A stretch of DNA of 30,746 bases, taken from positions 2,795-33,540 of the forward strand of contig CYKH01001617.1 of NCBI GenBank assembly GCA_001460835.1, given 5' to 3'. The stretch's first letter is position 1, and each line of letters opens with the position of its first letter. Positions 25,658 through 30,746 of this stretch are shown here, in pieces. The notes under the pieces are model-generated. The model saw only the letters and a list, made by a program, of their open reading frames with translations, made no database searches and was not told where the DNA came from. The position numbers and the translations under genes were made by a program. This DNA is from Bodo saltans (lineage: Eukaryota > Euglenozoa > Kinetoplastea > Eubodonida > Bodonidae).

Positions 25658-26796
25658 GACGAATGAGAGAGTGCGCACAACGCACGTTTGGCGCAAGCAG
25701 AAGAAATAGGGAACAGAATGACACCAGAATGAGTTCAGCAGCGTTGTCAAGAGTGAGCGACAGGGGTTTTTTGTATTGTGTTAATTTTTTTGATTCGTTT
25801 TTTGTTGTTTGGGTTGTGTGGCATTTGAAAGCAATATGAAAAATGAGAACATGTTGAGTGTGCTCCCTATCACAAAAACAACTCGTGTATACGTAGGGAC
25901 GTCTCCCTCGGAAAACTCTCGCCCCAGTCTCGTGAAATCTCCTTACATCTTACTTTTGGTTGTGTTTGTGTTTTTTGTTTTTGTTTTTGTTTTTGTTTTC
26001 CAGTTATCGTGATGATTGTGTTTCGGTGGCAAATTTCTCTAAGTGTCTTCTGTTGGCATTTTGCAAAAGCCCGTCCATCGTATACACTCCCATTACGTGT
26101 ATGTTTTTTTGTCGTGTGAAAGTGTTTCCCGTCATCACTTAATGTGAATTACAAAGCAGGTGTGAGATGATTTGTGTTTTCGTTTGTTGCCCTCACCCTC
26201 ACACTGGGGTTTGAGCTGCTTCAGTTGTAGTAAAGTCGGGATACTTTCCTGCTAGCCAATTTCTTGTATTTGTATTTTTGTATCGCTGTCTGCCTACGCT
26301 CCATTCCACTTTTGGTCAGTTTGTTTTGAAGGGTTTTGTTTGTTTGTTTGTTTTATATTTGCATCGTTGGTCACCCAAAAATAGGCGTGCCTAAATATTG
26401 CAAAGAGAGAGTATTATGAATCCCACTTCTTTTTTTTTCTTTTTTGCGTGTGTGTGTCGGTGCCCTCCCTCCTGTGTCCAGTTGTTAGTCTGACGTACTC
26501 ACCCTGCAACCCTTCCCCCACTTCGTCCATCTCTCGTCGTTGTGCTTTATTTCATTTCTCGATTCATGTGCACATACACTATCCCCTATCCCCTTTAAAC
26601 ACTTGAGATGCCCCCCACACACACACGCGACTGCATTCACTCGCTACGTTCAAATTTTTTGTGTTGTTTTTTTAATCCCCGTGCTTTGCTCATTCGGTAT
26701 TTGAGGCTCTCACAGTCCAAGTCATCTGTGTTGTTTTGTGTTGTTTTTGATGAGACCTTCAAATCAGAACACAAAAAAAGACAAGCGGGGGAAAAA
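25658..26796. other. Intergenic spacer with T-rich microsatellites
   Basis: 1.1 kb without a credible gene. It has GTTTTT repeats at about 25971-25998, TTTG repeats at about 26338-26352, and a long pyrimidine run at about 26425-26446. An open frame from 26608 runs in phase into the next gene, but its first 63 residues are untypical and probably precede the splice site. Confidence 0.55.
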
Positions 26797-29700
26797 ATGA
26801 TCGTTGGTCAGCAGCACACAGTTCTCTCGCCCCAACCGCCTCAACTCAACAACTACCACAGTAGTGGTGCTGCTGCTGCCGCTCGTAACGAGTCCCCTGA
26901 GCGCAGTAGTGCCATTGGCAGCAGCACTGGATCCCCTCGAGGCTCTCATCAGCAGCCTCTGCTCCCACCACACAGCAAGCAGCAGTCATCAGCATCGCCA
27001 CCACCTCTCACAAGGTCAACTAGGGGGTCACCGGCGCATCGCTTAGTGCTGCCTGCATCCAACGGCGATGGCCAGGGGTTCCAGCAACTTCAGGATGCAA
27101 TTGCCTGGTTTGTGTCGCGCCGCGCTCAAGCAATTGTGCCGCCACGCGACGCGCAGCTGCACTCCCATCGAAATTCACAACATCAAAGATGCGCAGATGG
27201 AGGAAGTCCTCCTACTCAATCGTCGCCGCAACGTCGCGGACATCAAGGCGGCTCGCCGAACCGCGCTTCAGCAGATGCGGATGCTGCAGAGTCAGCGACG
27301 ACTGGAGTCGATGGGGCTTTCTTCATGCTCGCCAAGTTTATTCGCACTTTCTTTGTTCGACAAGATGCCCTTCGCAACATCATGCGAGCCACTGATGCGG
27401 TGCTGCCCGAAGAAGAGGGACCGACACAAACAAAGCATCATGATCATACCGTCAACCACGAAAGTGGTGGCGGTGGCTCAGATGTTCACCGCTCCTTTGA
27501 AGTGGTGGTCATGTGCTGCGGTGTTGTCCTGCAGCAAATGATCTCCATTGCCGGATCGATGACAGAGGCCTCGCAAACTCTGCACACGATTCAATCCGCG
27601 CTGGAGGTCGTCGGTCATCACCTTTTCGTGGATCCTCCACTACCACCGCCCACAAACTCGGCACCGCAGCAACATTGCAATTACGACAGCATTGCCAAGA
27701 AGTTAGAGAATGACCCTCTTGGCCGCAGGCGACGAGAATCTGCTGGTTGTAGAAAGCAGTCCACTGCACCGCCGGTTGTCAAACAGCTGACAAGAATTCA
27801 ACATGAACTTGACCGACATTTCGGCAAGCAGCAACGCCTTCAGCGCCACCGGGCGTACAAGCAAGAACAGAAGCGACAACATCTCAACGACTATGACGAC
27901 CCAGACGCAATAACAACGCCAGCAAGAAGTCGACGCAATACTTCCACAATGGACGATGACAGTTTCAGCTGCGGTGGCAGCCGAGCGTCTTCGTCGATGT
28001 CTTCGTACGCGTCAGCGAATGGAAGCCCTTCTGTGTTTCAGCCCAATATCTTCCCTACCACTACCACCACGACTGCTTCGTCCACCCCGATGAGAGCCTC
28101 AGCAAGACGTGCTTCGACAGTGGTGGCGGCGGCAACGTTTCCCATGCCTCAGAAACAAGCGGCCGTTCATGCGACGCTTCCTGAGGTGCTCGGGCTGCCA
28201 TCGTTGTCTACTGTATTTCCTCCTCGTGGGAGTGGTGAGCCTTCACGCATCGCTGGCCTCGCCTCGTTCTCCGACTCGCTGCAGAAGAAGAAGGGGGCTG
28301 CTGCTGGGAGAAGCCAAGTGCAGACAGCTATCAGTGCCGCCATGCAGGGGGCTCACTACGACGAAGCAGAGAAAATGATGCGTGCGAGTGCACAATTTAG
28401 AACCTCTCTCACTCCTTTGGTGCCGCTGGTGGCGGTCCTTTCTACCGATCCCATGTGTCACCTGCCGAGTGCATTCGCTGAGCTGGAGGCCACCCAAGCC
28501 CAGCATCGTGTCGTGTCGCTTTGGGAACGATCACGAGCGTCCCGTTGGGAGCGTCAAGTGCTGCGGAATGTGTTCACGGCATGGCACATGGTCGCACATT
28601 ACGAGGCGACGCAACACAATGCCATTGCAGATCTTCAGCGGAATCTTGCACATGCGCGACAAACTGCAGATGAAAAGATTCGACTCTCTAAGCAAGCCCA
28701 AGCGCGACTGTCTGAGCTGCAAACACACACCGATCGAGATCGGCAGGAGCTTCTCCGAGAACGAGAGCTGGAGAAGCAAGACTATTACGTGTTGCGAGTG
28801 AAGGTGACGGAGCAGGCAGAAGAAATAGAGTCTCTCAACCAACGTGTCGATCATCTTGAGGCCAAGCGGGTGTTCTTGACGTCTGAACTACAAAGAAAAG
28901 ACGCGAAGCTTCAGCAGTATTTTCACCAATCACGCCGCATGCAACAACAACAACATCAGCAGCCTCATCATCACGGCGGTGGTGCCTCGGCGACCGCAAT
29001 TCCGGCGAACACCAACTCATCCCTCGGGGCTTCCCTCTTGTCGCCTGTCTCCCCCAGCCCTACCACCAGTTTGTTTCACTACTGCCCACCAGAGCAGTTG
29101 GAGTACGATGTCGTCGATGACGGCGTTGATGCGGGGCCGCTGATGGAGGAAATGTTAGAGATGGTCGAAGAATTTGTGGACTCGATTGCACCGATTCCAA
29201 AGAAATGTTACACTTTCCGAAATCTCGCCACGAGTATGCATCTGCATGACAATCCAGTACAACACAACGATGACGACAATGACGATGACGATGGAGGCGT
29301 TGCGGTCACTGTGGATTCATTCGAGGACTTGGTGACTATGTTAGTGCAACGCCAACAGCAGCGGGTGCGAGCAGTGGCTGAGGCACAACTGAACTTATCT
29401 GACTTTTCCTCCACTGCGATTGGGGGAGGAGGAGGAGGGGCCGTCGATGCCTCCTTCGCCTCCTCGCGGGGCCCAACACCTGTTCCCAACAACACCAACA
29501 ATGGTAACAGCAGTGGAGGTGAAGACGTTGCTTCGAGCAGGATTCACTCTGCGATCGGCAAGAATCCTGTGGCCGGTCCGCTCAGCCTGGATGGAGATCT
29601 CCAGCATGTGGACAATGACGCTGGTGCAGTGGAGGATGCTAACATTGAACGGCGCACCACTACTTCTGCTGTGAAGGACGCAAAATCCCCTGATCCCACC

Positions 29701-30042
29701 ACCACCACACAATTGCACCGTCGATCGTCGACAGTTGCGTCAAGCAACAGAAGCTTCGGTGCCTCCCTCCACAGGCAACGCTCTCCCACTACCACGCCAA
29801 CCACTTCAAGCAATAATAGAAGAGGCCCAGGTGCGTTGTCGTCGTCCACAAGGAACACGAGCAGCGCACAACGCAAGAGAAGTTTGTCGAATGTGTCCTC
29901 GGCAATGGCAACGCCTCGAGGGACTTCTCTCGAAATGCCGTTTGGTGGTACTGTCGACGCCAACACGCAACGAAGTATCGTCGAGGCACTGGTGATCGAC
30001 TCCCACCAGTACGCCCCCCAGTGGCTACAAATGTTGTGTTAG
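26797..30042 (+). CDS. Large coiled-coil protein with low-complexity flanks, interrupted by an in-frame TAG
   Basis: 1081 residues from ATG 26797 to the TAG at 30040-30042. The ATG follows a purine-rich leader; candidate splice AGs are at 26704-26705 and 26753-26754. The N-terminal 550 residues are Ser, Gln, Arg and Pro-rich with scattered helices. At 584-598 is WERQVLRNVFTAWHM, resembling a single Sfi1-type centrin-binding motif (Leu-x3-Phe-x2-Trp). A strong coiled coil follows at about 600-710, with heptad Leu, Glu, Gln and Arg. An acidic helical segment comes at about 770-790. The C-terminal part is Thr, Ser and Asn-rich. There is no signal peptide or membrane span. A cytoskeletal or basal-body scaffold is plausible but unproven. 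The same phase stays open after the TAG to the window end, so the product may be longer. Confidence 0.8.
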   Translation: MIVGQQHTVLSPQPPQLNNYHSSGAAAAARNESPERSSAIGSSTGSPRGSHQQPLLPPHSKQQSSASPPPLTRSTRGSPAHRLVLPASNGDGQGFQQLQDAIAWFVSRRAQAIVPPRDAQLHSHRNSQHQRCADGGSPPTQSSPQRRGHQGGSPNRASADADAAESATTGVDGAFFMLAKFIRTFFVRQDALRNIMRATDAVLPEEEGPTQTKHHDHTVNHESGGGGSDVHRSFEVVVMCCGVVLQQMISIAGSMTEASQTLHTIQSALEVVGHHLFVDPPLPPPTNSAPQQHCNYDSIAKKLENDPLGRRRRESAGCRKQSTAPPVVKQLTRIQHELDRHFGKQQRLQRHRAYKQEQKRQHLNDYDDPDAITTPARSRRNTSTMDDDSFSCGGSRASSSMSSYASANGSPSVFQPNIFPTTTTTTASSTPMRASARRASTVVAAATFPMPQKQAAVHATLPEVLGLPSLSTVFPPRGSGEPSRIAGLASFSDSLQKKKGAAAGRSQVQTAISAAMQGAHYDEAEKMMRASAQFRTSLTPLVPLVAVLSTDPMCHLPSAFAELEATQAQHRVVSLWERSRASRWERQVLRNVFTAWHMVAHYEATQHNAIADLQRNLAHARQTADEKIRLSKQAQARLSELQTHTDRDRQELLRERELEKQDYYVLRVKVTEQAEEIESLNQRVDHLEAKRVFLTSELQRKDAKLQQYFHQSRRMQQQQHQQPHHHGGGASATAIPANTNSSLGASLLSPVSPSPTTSLFHYCPPEQLEYDVVDDGVDAGPLMEEMLEMVEEFVDSIAPIPKKCYTFRNLATSMHLHDNPVQHNDDDNDDDDGGVAVTVDSFEDLVTMLVQRQQQRVRAVAEAQLNLSDFSSTAIGGGGGGAVDASFASSRGPTPVPNNTNNGNSSGGEDVASSRIHSAIGKNPVAGPLSLDGDLQHVDNDAGAVEDANIERRTTTSAVKDAKSPDPTTTTQLHRRSSTVASSNRSFGASLHRQRSPTTTPTTSSNNRRGPGALSSSTRNTSSAQRKRSLSNVSSAMATPRGTSLEMPFGGTVDANTQRSIVEALVIDSHQYAPQWLQMLC

Positions 30043-30746
30043 TCGCAGCAACGCCATCATCATGACACCAGCAGCAGCACTGATGTACAAAAGGGTCATG
30101 CGCCCACCACCACAACAGGTGGAGGATTGTTCAACAACAACAACAGTTTTCCCACCGTGCAACTCCTCAACATCTCTGGCAGCCGCCAGCTCGATGTCTC
30201 ATCTGTATCTGCTGCAAGTGGTAGTGTTGGCGCTGGCAGCGGCGGTGGTGAAGCACCTCCCCTCGATGAGTTAGCGAAAAGCAACACGTGCGCCCCCTCC
30301 AGTGTCTCACTAGACAACTCAGTGGCTGGTGGTGCAGCTGCCGCCGGTCCTCTGGAAGCATTGATCGCTTCCTGCATGGGCGATGTGCGGTCAGTGGTAG
30401 CGGCATTGTGGAAAACAAAACTCTCCACCACCGACGCACCCTCCACGACTGATAGTGTGCTTCCTTCTCACACTTCAGGGCGAGGAGGTGCACACAACAA
30501 CAAAAATAGTAAGGCACACCTCTCCCCAGCCACCCCGTCGCTGTCAGGGAGCACCTACCAAACTGGAAGCGGTAGTAGTCGTGCTCCCCATCCTCCCACA
30601 CAGCGATCCGCATCATCCCATAGCAATCATCATCAGCAGCATGGATACTCATCTACGTATCACCACCACCATCCACTAGGGGAATCGTCGTCGTCGTCCC
30701 ATCTGGCAGAGTTTGGGCAGCTGCTTGGAGAAGCGCTGTCCTCCAC
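30043..30746 (+). CDS. In-phase continuation of the coiled-coil gene after the TAG (3' truncated by the window edge)
   Basis: After the TAG, 234 sense codons follow in the same phase without a stop. The translation has the same Ser, Gly, His and Thr-rich character as the upstream protein. It contains one ordered-looking stretch, PLEALIASCMGDVRSVVAAL, at about 30340-30400. There is no pyrimidine tract, splice-like AG context or UTR-like composition at the junction. It therefore looks like coding sequence of the same gene, cut by a stop that is either a sequence error, a null allele or a read-through site. Confidence 0.6.

Noticed and set aside
26797-30746. Reassigned TAG codon in this genome
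   Set aside because: TAG terminates the flippase and the CLYBL-like protein at the expected family lengths, so TAG works as a stop elsewhere in the window.

Overview
The window reads as nuclear DNA from a kinetoplastid protist, most like a free-living bodonid such as Bodo saltans. The organism is an inference; no sequence search was run. Every supportable gene is on the + strand. None needs an intron. Genes are separated by T- and pyrimidine-rich spacers of roughly 0.15-1.2 kb. In most of them a polypyrimidine tract followed by AG lies a short way upstream of the first usable ATG, as expected for spliced-leader trans-splicing of a polycistronic transcript. Several proteins carry long Gln, Ser, Gly, Asp, His or Pro runs.

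Layout: (1) 3-980, the C-terminal end of a membrane protein cut by the window edge. (2) 2025-5387, a complete P4-type ATPase (phospholipid flippase). (3) 6081-11018, a large type I membrane receptor with a BMP/PnrA-like ligand-binding ectodomain, a Cys-rich juxtamembrane module, one membrane span and a class III nucleotide-cyclase-like domain that looks catalytically degenerate. (4) A 1.2 kb spacer holding two identical 194-bp direct repeats. (5) 12245-13471, a CitE/CLYBL-type lyase with a likely mitochondrial presequence. (6) 13674-14543, an orphan helical protein. (7) 14711-16006, a STE11/MAP3K-like Ser/Thr kinase with an N-terminal zinc ribbon. (8) A 300-N assembly gap at 16275-16574. (9) 16576-19980, a surface-type protein with five C-x-W-C repeats, a Ser/Thr-rich stalk, several membrane spans and a cytosolic tail; its 5' end lies in or before the gap. 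(10) 20631-25657, a very large low-complexity protein whose frame is broken by a 380-bp and a 145-bp tandem duplication and by two further frame changes. (11) 26797-30042, a coiled-coil protein ending at a TAG, after which the same frame stays open for 704 nt to the end of the window.

The genes do not form an obvious pathway; a kinetoplastid transcription unit normally mixes functions. Two surface proteins with large ectodomains (genes 3 and 9), a flippase and a MAP3K-like kinase are all compatible with sensing and membrane biology in a free-living flagellate.

The most informative observations are the receptor pseudocyclase, the two out-of-frame tandem duplications whose copies differ almost only at third codon positions, and the in-frame TAG inside the last gene.
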